Positions 34,413 through 42,730 of a stretch of DNA of 64,000 nt are shown here, in pieces. The notes under the pieces are model-generated. The model had not been told where the DNA came from. It saw nothing but the letters and a program-made list of their open reading frames with translations, and searched no databases. Numbering within the stretch: the first letter of the stretch is position 1; the number at the start of each line of letters is the position of its first letter. Position numbers and translations under genes: made by a program. The stretch lies in the NCBI RefSeq assembly GCF_920984675.1, contig NZ_CAKLBV010000018.1, positions 21,079 through 85,078 of the forward strand, given 5' to 3'. This stretch comes from Methylobacterium sp. Leaf118. GTDB taxonomy: Bacteria; Pseudomonadota; Alphaproteobacteria; Rhizobiales; Beijerinckiaceae.

Positions 34413-34944
34413 GATCAACTCGGAAGCCAGCATAAAATTCCGGAGATTGCTTGGTCAATCCAGATGGTCGCGCCCATTGCACGTGTTTTATAGGAATGCG
34501 CTCAATTTTTAGCCTTTCTGCAAGCCGGATCGCCAGGCGCACCGGCAAGCCGAGCCGGCGGCAGAGGCCGTCGCTCGCCGCGATGACGAGCAGGACCGTG
34601 CCGACGATGCCGGCGATCAGGAGCGGGCCCGTGGCGACGATCGCCCCGAGGCCGACGGAGGCGCCGCGCAGGGCGACGGCGAGCTCCAGGAGCGGTTTGG
34701 CGCCGAAGGCGTCCCGGCCCGGAAGCGCGCGCCCGGCGCCCGGACGGTGGCGCACGGCGATGCCGAGGAGGATCGCGAGCACAAGTACCTCGACGAGGGG
34801 TGCCCGAACACCGCCTCCTCGACGCGCTGAAGCACGACCGCCGCCGCGGTGATGGCGAGGCAGAGCGCGAGCCCCGGCAGCAGCGCGGGCGCCCCCCCCC
34901 CCCGAGACCGATGCGGGCCCCCTGGCCGACGGCCCGCGGCTCAT
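34408..34944 (-). pseudogene. Truncated, frameshifted YeiH/UPF0324 family membrane protein
   Basis: From ATG 34944 the start matches a YeiH-like protein. A run of 12 C (34892-34903, G on the coding strand) shifts the frame, and a second single-base indel near 34800 shifts it back. Between them the coherent sequence is ALLPGLALCLAITAAAVVLQ, then LVEVLVLAILLGIAVRHRPG, LELAVALRGASVGLGAI and ATGPLLIAGIVGTVLLVIA. YeiH proteins have about 330 residues and roughly ten helices; here only about the first 150 residues remain before unrelated sequence. The long homopolymer could also be a sequencing error or a phase-variable tract, but the truncation stands. Confidence 0.75.
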
Positions 34945-35093
34945 CCTGCCGCCTTCCTCGCACCGTCGCGTGGGCCGTTGGGAAGAGGATGGTCGCGCAG
35001 GGGCGCTTTCGGAGAAAAAGCCCCTCCTGGCGCGGGAATCTTCGGAAGATGCATCCATTGATCGGCGGGATGCCAAGACCGACATTCGCCAGC

Positions 35094-35336
35094 ATGAGCA
35101 GGCGCGCCGACAGCCAGACCTACGATCCCTTCGGTGAGGCCATCGACGCGACGTGCCCCCCGATGGCGGCCGTTGAAGAGGGGCGGATCCGGGGCGCGGC
35201 GATCGTCGTGTTCTGGATGGTCGCGCTGATGCTGACGGCCGGACGCGTCTATTTCGCGGATCATGCGGCCTCGCCCTCGGTCGCCGGCCCGGCAACCCCT
35301 CTGGTCGCGGTGCAGCAGATCGCATCCTCGCGCTGA
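35094..35336 (+). CDS. Hypothetical small membrane protein
   Basis: 80 residues with a single predicted transmembrane helix (~35-53, GAAIVVFWMVALMLTAG) and N-terminal acidic/polar residues. It is the only rightward gene between the two leftward clusters. No family was recognised and the ribosome binding site is weak, so its reality depends mainly on the helix and composition. Confidence 0.5.
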   Translation: MSRRADSQTYDPFGEAIDATCPPMAAVEEGRIRGAAIVVFWMVALMLTAGRVYFADHAASPSVAGPATPLVAVQQIASSR

Positions 35337-35373
35337 GACCGATCCGCCTCCCGCGCGCCCTCCGGCAGACGCA

Positions 35374-36147
35374 TCACTTCTCGACGAAGGCCTTCTCGAT
35401 CACGTAGTGGGCCGCCTCGCCGTGGTTGCCTTCCTCGTAGCCGAGGCCGGTCAGCATCGCGCGGGTGTCCTTGATCATCTCCGGCGAGCCGCACAGCATG
35501 AAGCGGTCGGCCTCGATCGACATCGCCGGCAGACCGATATCCTCGAATAGCTTGCCCGAGGTCATCAGGTCGGTGATCCGGCCGCGGTTGCGGAACGGCT
35601 CGCGGGTGACGGTCGGGTAGTAGATCAGCTGATTCGCGATCATCTCGCCGAGGAATTCGTGCTTCGGGAGCGTCTCGGTGATGGTCTCGCCGTAGGCCAG
35701 TTCCTGCACCTGCCGGCAGCCGTGGACCAGCACGACCTTCTCGAAGCGGTCGTAGGTCTCCGGATCCTTGATGATCGACAGGAACGGGGCGAGCCCGGTG
35801 CCGGTGCCGAGCAGGTAGAGGTGGCGGCCGGGCAGGAGGTTGTCGAGCACCAGGGTGCCGGTCGGCTTCTTGCCGATCATGATCGGGTCGCCGACCTTGA
35901 GGTGCTGGAGCTTGCTGGTGAGCGGGCCGTTGGGCACCTTGATGGAGAAGAACTCCAACTCCTCCTCGTAATTGGCCGACACGACGGAGTAGGCGCGCAA
36001 CAGCGGCCGGCCCTCGACCTCGATGCCGATCATCGTGAACTCGCCGTTGCGGAAGCGGAAGGCGGGATCACGGGTGGTGCGAAAGGAGAAGAGCGTGTCG
36101 GTCCAGTGGTGGACGGACAGGACGCGCTCGGCGTTGTACTTGCTCAT
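35374..36147 (-). CDS. fpr: Ferredoxin--NADP+ reductase
   Basis: 257 residues, the short bacterial FPR type. It has the FAD-binding RAYSVVSANYEEELEFFSIKV region (R-A-Y-S), LLGTGTGLAPFLSI and the NADP-binding stretch HGCRQVQELAYG, and ends EAAHYVIEKAFVEK, the typical C-terminal extension of subclass I. It transfers electrons between NADPH and ferredoxin or flavodoxin. It lies 27 nt downstream of the fdxA-type ferredoxin gene, so the two form an electron-delivery module at the 3' end of the Apr-like cluster. Confidence 0.95.
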   Translation of the reverse strand: MSKYNAERVLSVHHWTDTLFSFRTTRDPAFRFRNGEFTMIGIEVEGRPLLRAYSVVSANYEEELEFFSIKVPNGPLTSKLQHLKVGDPIMIGKKPTGTLVLDNLLPGRHLYLLGTGTGLAPFLSIIKDPETYDRFEKVVLVHGCRQVQELAYGETITETLPKHEFLGEMIANQLIYYPTVTREPFRNRGRITDLMTSGKLFEDIGLPAMSIEADRFMLCGSPEMIKDTRAMLTGLGYEEGNHGEAAHYVIEKAFVEK

Positions 36148-36174
36148 GCTGTCACCTGATGGGTTCGAGAGAGA

Positions 36175-36513
36175 TCAGGCGGCGGCCGGATCCGACACGC
36201 CGAACACGGATTGGAGCTTGCCACTGCGGCCGTCCCAGTCGGCCGCGTCGGTCGGCGGATCGCGCTTCTGGCTGATGTTCGGCCAGAGGGCGGAATACTT
36301 GGCGTTGAGCGCGACCCATCCGGCGAGACCCGGCTCGGAATCGGCCTTGATCGCGTCGGCCGGGCATTCCGGCTCGCACACGCCGCAATCGATGCACTCG
36401 TCCGGATTGATCACGAGCATGGTCTCGCCGACGTAGAAGCAATCGACCGGACAGACCTCGACGCAGTCCGTGTACTTGCAGCGGATACAATTGTCGGTGA
36501 CGACATAGGTCAT
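36175..36513 (-). CDS. fdxA: 7Fe (3Fe-4S/4Fe-4S) ferredoxin FdxA
   Basis: 112 residues. The N-terminus [20 protein letters not shown], then [10 protein letters not shown] and [16 protein letters not shown], give the Cys spacing of the 7Fe FdxA family, followed by the C-terminal extension with [12 protein letters not shown]. Start ATG 36513 matches the family exactly. It is the likely redox partner of the reductase encoded next to it, and possibly of the AprAB-like pair upstream. Confidence 0.96.
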   Translation of the reverse strand: MTYVVTDNCIRCKYTDCVEVCPVDCFYVGETMLVINPDECIDCGVCEPECPADAIKADSEPGLAGWVALNAKYSALWPNISQKRDPPTDAADWDGRSGKLQSVFGVSDPAAA

Positions 36514-36754
36514 GGCAGATAGCCTCTGGCGTTGTGGCAAGCGGTGGAGCGAGAGGGCGCCCCAACCCGGGCGCATCGGCCCGGCCTCCCTCGTGGCCGC
36601 GCGCGACACGCCCGCTGCGCCGCCGCGGCCCGGGGGGGGCGCGCGTCAGGGACAGGCGCCCCGTGACGGCCCCCCCCGATGACAGCCCCTCAGGGGCCGC
36701 CTCGCCGCGCGCGGTGTCGCCGAACCGGCGCCCCCTCCGCGGGGGCGCGCGCCC

Positions 36755-37615
36755 TCACAGGACCGTGGCGAGGTCCTGTCCCTCGAGATTGATCGCGAGG
36801 CCCTTGAGGGCGTCGAGGCTGACCTCGCCGCCCATGGCGCGGAGGCTCTCCTCGCGGATGAGCGACATCAGTCCGCGGCGCAGGCCCAGGAACTCCGAGG
36901 AGAGGGTCATCGCGGGCTCACGCGGGCGCGGCAACGGGACGACGATCTCGGCCTTGATGCTGCCGGGGCGCGCCGTCATCACGTAGATGCGGTCCGACAG
37001 GAAGATCGCCTCGTCGATGTCGTGGGTCACGAACAGGACCGAGATCTTCAGCCTCTGCCACATGTTGGTGAGGATCTGCTGCATGATCAGCCGGGTCTGG
37101 GCGTCGAGCGCCCCGAACGGCTCGTCGAGGAGCAGGATGCGCGGTCCGGTGGCGAGCGCCCGGACGATGCCGACGCGCTGCTTCATGCCGCCCGAGAGCC
37201 GATCCGGATAGTGATCCTCGAAGGGCGTGAGGCCGGCGAGGCCGAGCAGGGTGCGGGCCCGGCGCTCGCGCTCGCTGCGCGAAACGCCGCTCATCTTGAG
37301 CCCGAACTCGACGTTCTGGCGCACGGTCTTCCACGGGAACAGGGAGTATTGCTGGAAGATCATGCCCCGATCGGCGCTGGGGCCCGCGATCCCCTCGCCA
37401 TCGACCGTGACGGTCCCGCCCGAGGGCGTGAGAAAGCCGGCGAGCGCGTTCAGCAGCGTCGACTTTCCGCAGCCCGACGGGCCGACGATGGAGACGAATT
37501 CGCCGGGCCGGACGGTAAGCGACGCGTTCGCGACGGCCTCGACCGTGCCCTCCATGGTCTCGTAGCGCAGGCAGAAATCCTGGACCTCGATCAGGCCCCG
37601 AGCCGTCCCGGCCAT
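36755..37615 (-). CDS. ABC transporter ATPase (SsuB/TauB-type), Apr-like cluster
   Basis: 286 residues. Walker [18 protein letters not shown]-loop MIFQQYSLFPWKT, signature [16 protein letters not shown], Walker B RILLLDEPFGALD and H-loop FVTHDIDEAIF are all intact. ATG 37615 is chosen because the product then begins at the family position (MAGTARGLIEVQDF). It is 151 bp downstream of the permease gene and together with the NosL-tailed binding protein forms a NitT/TauT-family importer. Confidence 0.94.
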   Translation of the reverse strand: MAGTARGLIEVQDFCLRYETMEGTVEAVANASLTVRPGEFVSIVGPSGCGKSTLLNALAGFLTPSGGTVTVDGEGIAGPSADRGMIFQQYSLFPWKTVRQNVEFGLKMSGVSRSERERRARTLLGLAGLTPFEDHYPDRLSGGMKQRVGIVRALATGPRILLLDEPFGALDAQTRLIMQQILTNMWQRLKISVLFVTHDIDEAIFLSDRIYVMTARPGSIKAEIVVPLPRPREPAMTLSSEFLGLRRGLMSLIREESLRAMGGEVSLDALKGLAINLEGQDLATVL

Positions 37616-37766
37616 GACTTGTCCCTTTCTGCGATGGACCCACCGCGTCTGGTCGTCGGCGACCTGGAGCGCTCTCCGCCGCCGTGGAAACCGGTTCGGC
37701 TTCAGAGAGCGCGACAAAACAGAGACTGAGAGCCGTGCTCACGTTCCAACGTGATCGGGCACGGTT

Positions 37767-38675
37767 CTATCGGGCCGTGCCCCAGGGCATGGCGATGCGG
37801 CCGAGCAGGCGGATGGCGAGGCTCGAGGCGAGGCCGAGCACGCCGATCGTGATCATGCCCAGCGCGATGTCGGAATACTGGACCAGGGAGTAGGCCTCCC
37901 AGGTGAAGTAGCCGATGCCGAACTGGCCGGAGATCATCTCGGCGGCGATGAGCGAGACCCAGGCGACGCCCATGCCGACGGTCAGCCCCGTGAAGATCTG
38001 CGGCAGGGAGGCCGGCAGGTAGACCTCGCGGAACAGCGACGCCTCGCCCGCGCCGAGGCAGCGCGCGGCCCGCACCAGCACCGGATCCACGGTCGCCATG
38101 CCCTGGAGCGTATTGATCAGGATCGGGAAGAACGAGCCGAGGAAGGTGATGAAAACGATCGATTCCTCGTTCGTCGGCCAGAGCATGATCGCCATCGGCA
38201 CCCAGGCGATGGCCGGGATCGGCCGGGTGACCTCGCAGATCGGGAACACGATCTCGCGCAGGATCCGGAAGCGGCCCATCAGCAGGCCGAGCGGGATCGC
38301 GATCGCGCTCGCGAGGGTGAAGCCGTAGAGGATGCGCCGGCAGCTCATCCAGATGTGGTCGCCGAAGACCGGGTTGTGGAAGGCGAGGATCGCCCGGGCC
38401 AGCACGTCGGCCGGGCTCGGGACGTTGGTGAAGCGCACGTAGAAGGTCGCCCGGCTCTCCGTCAGCACCTGCCAGACCGCGACGAAGACCGCGAGGGCGA
38501 CGAGGCCGAGGGCGGCGCCCCGCAACTGGCCGCGATGGAGACGCAGCCAGCGGGCGAGGCGATGGGTCCGGACGACCCCCGAGGAGGCCGCGTTCGTGTC
38601 CGCCACGGCCGGCGCCTTGGCGGTCGGGGCGAGACGGGTGACCGTTTCCGGCAGGGTTCGAAGTGCCGCTTCCAT
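37767..38675 (-). CDS. ABC transporter permease (SsuC/TauC/NrtB-like), Apr-like cluster
   Basis: 302 residues with six predicted helices. It begins with a ~45-residue cytoplasmic tail, then GAALGLVALAVFVAVWQVL. The EAA loop reads DPVLVRAARCLGAGEASLFREVYLP. The family transports oxyanions, sulfonates or similar small anions. It lies 4 bp downstream of the binding-protein gene. Confidence 0.94.
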   Translation of the reverse strand: MEAALRTLPETVTRLAPTAKAPAVADTNAASSGVVRTHRLARWLRLHRGQLRGAALGLVALAVFVAVWQVLTESRATFYVRFTNVPSPADVLARAILAFHNPVFGDHIWMSCRRILYGFTLASAIAIPLGLLMGRFRILREIVFPICEVTRPIPAIAWVPMAIMLWPTNEESIVFITFLGSFFPILINTLQGMATVDPVLVRAARCLGAGEASLFREVYLPASLPQIFTGLTVGMGVAWVSLIAAEMISGQFGIGYFTWEAYSLVQYSDIALGMITIGVLGLASSLAIRLLGRIAMPWGTAR

Positions 38676-38679
38676 CGCC

Positions 38680-40107
38680 TCAGCCCCCCGTCACCACGGC
38701 CTTGATCGCCTCGTCGAAGGGCAGAACCTTCGCGCCCGCGCGTTCCGCCGCGGCGTCCGCATCGCGCTTCAGCAGGAACGGCGCGATCTCGCCCTGGCCG
38801 ACGACGTAGAAGGCTTCCTTCGCGAAGAGCTTGATGCCGCGGGCGGTGTCGAAGACGTAGGCGACGTTGATCGCCTTGCCCTTGGCCCTGAGATCGCTGA
38901 CCGCGCCGAGGGTACAGGCCGCGCTCGCATAGGGCAGGATGTCGCCGTCCTTCACCCAGATCTCGCCGGCCTTGCGCGGATCGGCGATCGGCCGTTTGCA
39001 GAAGCTGTCCTTGCCCGAGACCTCGTAATTGGCGGTGCTGGCGCGCTGCGTGTCGTAGTCCAGGCCCCTTTGGGCGAAGGCCTTGCGGATGGGCCGGTCG
39101 TTGACCCAGGCGTCGACGTCGAACTCCTTCACCCGATCGAGTTTTTGGAGGACCTTCACGTCTTCCTTGGCGGCCTCGACGAGCGGCGGCTTGATGGTCG
39201 GGTCGATGGTCATGATCCCGCCGGGGCCGAGGAAGATGTAGACGACCTCCTTGTCGGTGCCGGTCCAGGCCGCGATCTGCTCCGCGGCGCGCTTCGGATC
39301 GGCCTTCACCCAGGCCTGCGCATCGAGAATCGCCTGAAGATAGGCATCGACGATCTCGGGGTACTGGCCGGCGAAGTCGGAGCGGGCGACGACCCCGTGC
39401 CAGGTCGGCAGGTTGGTCTCGACGCCGTCGAACACTTTGCGGGCGAAGCCCCGGAACGGCAGCAACTCCGCGAAGGGCACGAAGTCGGCATGCGCGTCGA
39501 TCTTCTTCTCCTGCAGGTTGGTCGAGCCGACCTCCGGGCTCTGGTTGACCAGCCGGAAGTAGGTCTGCGGATAACCCTTGTCCTGCAGGGCCTTGAGGAC
39601 CATGCCATGAGCGGCCGAGCCGAACGGCACGCTGACGACCTTGCCCTTCAGGTCCTCGAAGGCGAAGGCGTCGGTCTCCTTGTTGACCACGATGCCGTTG
39701 CCGGAGCCGTGGAGATTGTAGGCCGCGACGGCGATCAGCTCGGAGCGGCTCTCGGGGTTGTTCTTGAAGGTGTAGCCGTTCACCACGAGCGGATAATCGC
39801 CCATGGCACCGAACTGCAGCTTTCCGGCCATCATCCCGTTGGTGACGGGCGGCCCCGAGGTGAAATTCTGCCAGTCGAGCTGGATCTTGATGTCGGCGTA
39901 CTTGCCGGTCTTGGGCAGGTGCTTCTCGATGAGCTTGAGCTGACGGACCACGACCCCGACCGTGGCGGTGTTCGTCGTCGTGTCCTGCGTGCCGATCCCG
40001 ACATTCAGCACCGACTGGGCCCGGGCCGGGGAGCGCCACGCGATCCCGGCCGCCGCCAGGAGCGCCAGAGCCGACACCGTGCCTCGTCTCAACACCATCG
40101 ACGTCAT
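38680..40107 (-). CDS. ABC substrate-binding protein with NosL-like C-terminal domain
   Basis: 475 residues, about 140 longer than normal for the NMT1/NrtA-type family. The signal peptide ends near PARAQS. The binding domain (~25-340) begins VLNVGIGTQDTTTNTATVGV and contains MMAGKLQFGAMGDYPL and LKGKVVSVPFGSAAHGM. The tail (~394-475) with AACTLGAVSDL, GKAINVAYVFDTARGIKLF, AKEAFYVVGQ and AKVLPFDEAI follows the NosL pattern (tyrosine/valine AYV-D core, A-x-x-A-F-Y-V-V-G, final V-L-x-F-D-E). The PMG motif of NosL is absent. NosL is a copper chaperone for N2O reductase; the fusion suggests metal delivery or sensing tied to uptake. ATG 40107 is the start. Confidence 0.8.
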   Translation of the reverse strand: MTSMVLRRGTVSALALLAAAGIAWRSPARAQSVLNVGIGTQDTTTNTATVGVVVRQLKLIEKHLPKTGKYADIKIQLDWQNFTSGPPVTNGMMAGKLQFGAMGDYPLVVNGYTFKNNPESRSELIAVAAYNLHGSGNGIVVNKETDAFAFEDLKGKVVSVPFGSAAHGMVLKALQDKGYPQTYFRLVNQSPEVGSTNLQEKKIDAHADFVPFAELLPFRGFARKVFDGVETNLPTWHGVVARSDFAGQYPEIVDAYLQAILDAQAWVKADPKRAAEQIAAWTGTDKEVVYIFLGPGGIMTIDPTIKPPLVEAAKEDVKVLQKLDRVKEFDVDAWVNDRPIRKAFAQRGLDYDTQRASTANYEVSGKDSFCKRPIADPRKAGEIWVKDGDILPYASAACTLGAVSDLRAKGKAINVAYVFDTARGIKLFAKEAFYVVGQGEIAPFLLKRDADAAAERAGAKVLPFDEAIKAVVTGG

Positions 40108-40270
40108 CGCGGGCTCCGTCTTGTCTTGAGATGCCGGCTCGACATCACAGGCATGATCGGTTGCTCGGTCGGGGCGGATCAAACGGAGACCGGCAAGTCG
40201 AGTCGATTAGTTGCGAAAATCGTCGGGCGGCCCTCATCGGTGACGCAACTTTGAGCGAGACGCATTCGAA

Positions 40271-41053
40271 TTAAGCGGCCTCCTCGCCGCCCGGCATCCG
40301 GGCGAGGAGGTCGGGGCGCTGGATCAGGATCTGCGCGCGCCGGGTCGTCACCACGCCCTGTTCGGACAGGCGCTTCAGGCTGATCGTCACCCATTGCCGG
40401 GTGGCCCCGACCATGTGGGCGAGGTCCGCATGGGTGAAGTCGGCCGCGATCAGCACGCCGCCCTCCTCCTCGACGCCGTAGAGGCCCGAGAGGTGGATCA
40501 GCAGGAAGGCCAGGCGATCGGTGATCGAGCGCGTGCCCAGCATCTGTGCCAGCGCCGAGTAGCAGCGGCCCTTGAAGATCAGCCCGTCGATGACGCCGAA
40601 GGCCAGGGACGGGATGCGGCCCACGAGCTGCTTCAAGGCCGCGCCCGGCAGATGCAAGACGGTCGAGTTGCTCGCGGCCATGCCGGACCAGCTGTGGCAG
40701 CCTGTGCCGAACACCTCGGGCCCGCCGACGAAATTGCCGGGATACCAGTAGGCGAGGGTGATCTCGCGGCCGGTCGGCGCGGCGTAGAAGACGCGGATGC
40801 GACCGGTCTCGATCAGCCAGATCCCGTCGTTCGGCGTCTCCTGCGTGAACAGGGTCGCGCCGCGATAGAGAACCCGGCGGCGGCCCCGCTCCATGACCAG
40901 ATTGCGCTCGGACTCGCTCAGTCCCTCGAGCAGGGGGCGCGGGCCGGCCGGTTGGGGGAACGCCTCCATCGGGCTCGCGCCTCCAACGCGGGTCGGCAGC
41001 GAAAGCCCCGAGGAGAGGTGGGCCGTGTCCGTCCGACCTGGGATGGGCTGCAT
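40271..41053 (-). CDS. Crp/Fnr family transcriptional regulator
   Basis: 260 residues. The cyclic-nucleotide-like beta-barrel (~60-165, LYRGATLFTQETPNDGIWLI) is followed by the dimer helix and a winged helix with FTHADLAHMVGATRQWVTIS then LKRLSEQGVV. There is no N-terminal Cys set, so it is not an O2-sensing Fnr. ATG 41053 has GAGGG 7 nt upstream; ATG 40969 is a possible internal start. Its position directly before the importer genes and same orientation suggest that it controls this cluster. The effector is unknown. Confidence 0.9.
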   Translation of the reverse strand: MQPIPGRTDTAHLSSGLSLPTRVGGASPMEAFPQPAGPRPLLEGLSESERNLVMERGRRRVLYRGATLFTQETPNDGIWLIETGRIRVFYAAPTGREITLAYWYPGNFVGGPEVFGTGCHSWSGMAASNSTVLHLPGAALKQLVGRIPSLAFGVIDGLIFKGRCYSALAQMLGTRSITDRLAFLLIHLSGLYGVEEEGGVLIAADFTHADLAHMVGATRQWVTISLKRLSEQGVVTTRRAQILIQRPDLLARMPGGEEAA

Positions 41054-41399
41054 GGGCTGACCCTCGGCTGTGACCGGGTGCAGCGCCGCAATCCCTATAC
41101 CAGTTCTAAAACAGAGCGCGCCCCGGCCGGAGAGGCGGCGACCGGATTCCGGTCATTCTCCGAGGCGGCACAACGGCTTAAGGGCTCGCGCCAGAGCCAG
41201 GACAGGTCCGTGGGGCGCCGGCCCCGGGCGCGGGCCGGGCGCCATGGCGATCCGCCGCCCGGACGCGCAGAGGCGGCGGACCCGCCCGGGTCCGCCGCCT
41301 CGCTACCGTCGTCCTGGCCGGCGACGCCGTTTCTCGGAACGTCGCGTCACCCCAGGGTCTTGGAGGCCTATCCGGGATCCGGAATCCCGAAAAATGCCC
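41054..41399. other. Intergenic stretch with a strong hairpin
   Basis: It contains a perfect 14-bp inverted repeat (41270-41283 / 41288-41301, AGGCGGCGGACCC type) just after the HEAT gene on the minus strand, without a U-run; this may be a terminator or an mRNA-stabilising end. The Crp-type gene promoter should lie near 41060-41110, where TATACCAGTTCTAAAACAG is the least GC-rich part. No gene seen. Confidence 0.5.
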
Positions 41400-42365
41400 T
41401 CACGCTTCCGCCCGGCACCGGCCGATCGCCCAGCGGATCAGCTTCCGCACGTCGGGGTCGGGATCGTCGCAGGCCGGCTCGAGGAAGGACAGCGCCTGCG
41501 GGTGGGCGATCTCGCCGAGGGAAGCGGCGGCCTCCTTGCGCAGATTGCTGACATCGGAGGCCAGCGCCCGGCCGAGCACGTCGATGGCGGCGGTCGACTT
41601 GATCCGCCCGAGCGCGTTGGCGGCCTTGGTCTTCACCTGCCAGACCGGGTCCGCCATCGCGGCGATCAGCGGCTCGACGGCCTCGGGCAGCCGGCTCTTG
41701 GCGATGGAGACGGCGGCCTCCTCGCGCACCTGCCAATGCGCGTCCTGCAGCCCGGCGAGCAGGGTCGAGACGCCGGGGCCGCCGGAGCGCAGGAAGACGA
41801 GCGCCGCCATCGTCGCCCGCCGCACGCTGGCATCGCCGTCCCGCGCCGTGGCGAGCAGGGCGGGCAGCGCCTCTTCGGCCTTGAGGTAGCCGATCACGCC
41901 GAGGCCCTCGCGGCGGACCTCCGGCGCGGCGCTCTGCAACGCCTTCAGGGCTGCCGAGAGCGCGTCGGGAATGACCAGTTCGCGCAAAGCGCGCAACGCC
42001 GCGGCCTGGACGAACGGATCGGCATGCTCGGCCCTCTCGATGAGCAGCGGGCCGCAGGTCGGCTCCTTCTTCTCGGAGAGCGTCTCGGCGGCGGTGCGGC
42101 GCACGTCCTCGTCCGCATCCTCCAGGGAGCGGACGAGTCCCTCGACCACGTCGGGGCCGTCATGCTCGTCGAGCGCCCGCGCGGCGGCGGCGCGCACGGT
42201 CGCGTCGTCATCCCCGAGCCCCTTGAGGAGCAGGACCTTGGCCTCGGCGCCCACCGCCTCGGCCAGCTCCATCATCGCCACGCGGCGGATGCCGGGATCG
42301 GGATCAACGGCGCGTTCGGCCAGAGCGTCGATGTCGTCGTCGAAGGTTTCAAAGACCGGTGCCAT
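41400..42365 (-). CDS. HEAT-repeat protein, Apr-like cluster
   Basis: 321 residues made of about nine HEAT/PBS-lyase-type helical pairs, for example DDDATVRAAAARALDEHDG, DADEDVRRTAAETLSE, DAHWQVREEAAVSIAKS and DPDPDVRKLIRWAIGRC. It has no signal peptide. Such proteins act as scaffolds or, in the PBS-lyase branch, handle protein-bound cofactors. It begins 8 bp after the stop of the ferredoxin gene, so it is co-translated with the AprB-like protein. It may scaffold the AprA/AprB-like pair. Start ATG 42365 (MAPVFETFDDDIDAL). Confidence 0.85.
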   Translation of the reverse strand: MAPVFETFDDDIDALAERAVDPDPGIRRVAMMELAEAVGAEAKVLLLKGLGDDDATVRAAAARALDEHDGPDVVEGLVRSLEDADEDVRRTAAETLSEKKEPTCGPLLIERAEHADPFVQAAALRALRELVIPDALSAALKALQSAAPEVRREGLGVIGYLKAEEALPALLATARDGDASVRRATMAALVFLRSGGPGVSTLLAGLQDAHWQVREEAAVSIAKSRLPEAVEPLIAAMADPVWQVKTKAANALGRIKSTAAIDVLGRALASDVSNLRKEAAASLGEIAHPQALSFLEPACDDPDPDVRKLIRWAIGRCRAEA

Positions 42366-42373
42366 GGTCGACC

Positions 42374-42607
42374 TCAGCGCAGCAGGTAGGGAATGTTGAC
42401 CTTGACCGCATTCGTCGGGCAGTCGACCTCGCAGGGCATGCAGTACCAGCACTCGTCGTACTTCATGTAGGCCTTCTGCCGGGTCTCATCGATCGCGAGG
42501 ATGTCGAGCGGGCAGACATCGACGCAGACCCGGCAGCCCTTCTCGGCGATGCACTTATCGTCATCGATGACGACCGCGGCGCTCTTGGCCTGGGTGATGA
42601 TGGGCAT
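42374..42607 (-). CDS. AprB-like 2[4Fe-4S] ferredoxin
   Basis: 77 residues. Two Cys clusters are seen: CIAEKGCRVCVDVCPLDIL (unusual wide first spacing, C-x5-C-x2-C-x3-C-P, as in adenylylsulfate reductase AprB) and CWYCMPCEVDCPTNAV. The C-terminal wrap-around tail of true AprB (~60 residues) is missing. It would carry electrons for the flavoprotein encoded 123 bp upstream. Start ATG 42607. Confidence 0.9.
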   Translation of the reverse strand: MPIITQAKSAAVVIDDDKCIAEKGCRVCVDVCPLDILAIDETRQKAYMKYDECWYCMPCEVDCPTNAVKVNIPYLLR

Positions 42608-42730
42608 GGATCGTCTCCGTGTCGGATCGGGAAGGGGGCGCCGGCGATGTCGGGCTCCGCCCGGAGCCTCCGATCATCGAGAATCCTCCCTCCGGCCGCG
42701 GCGTCGCGGCGGGAGGGGCGTGCGCGGCGC

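Noticed and set aside
34451..34852. 133-codon plus-strand frame
   Set aside because: Antisense to the YeiH relic; Arg/Ser/Pro-rich shadow.
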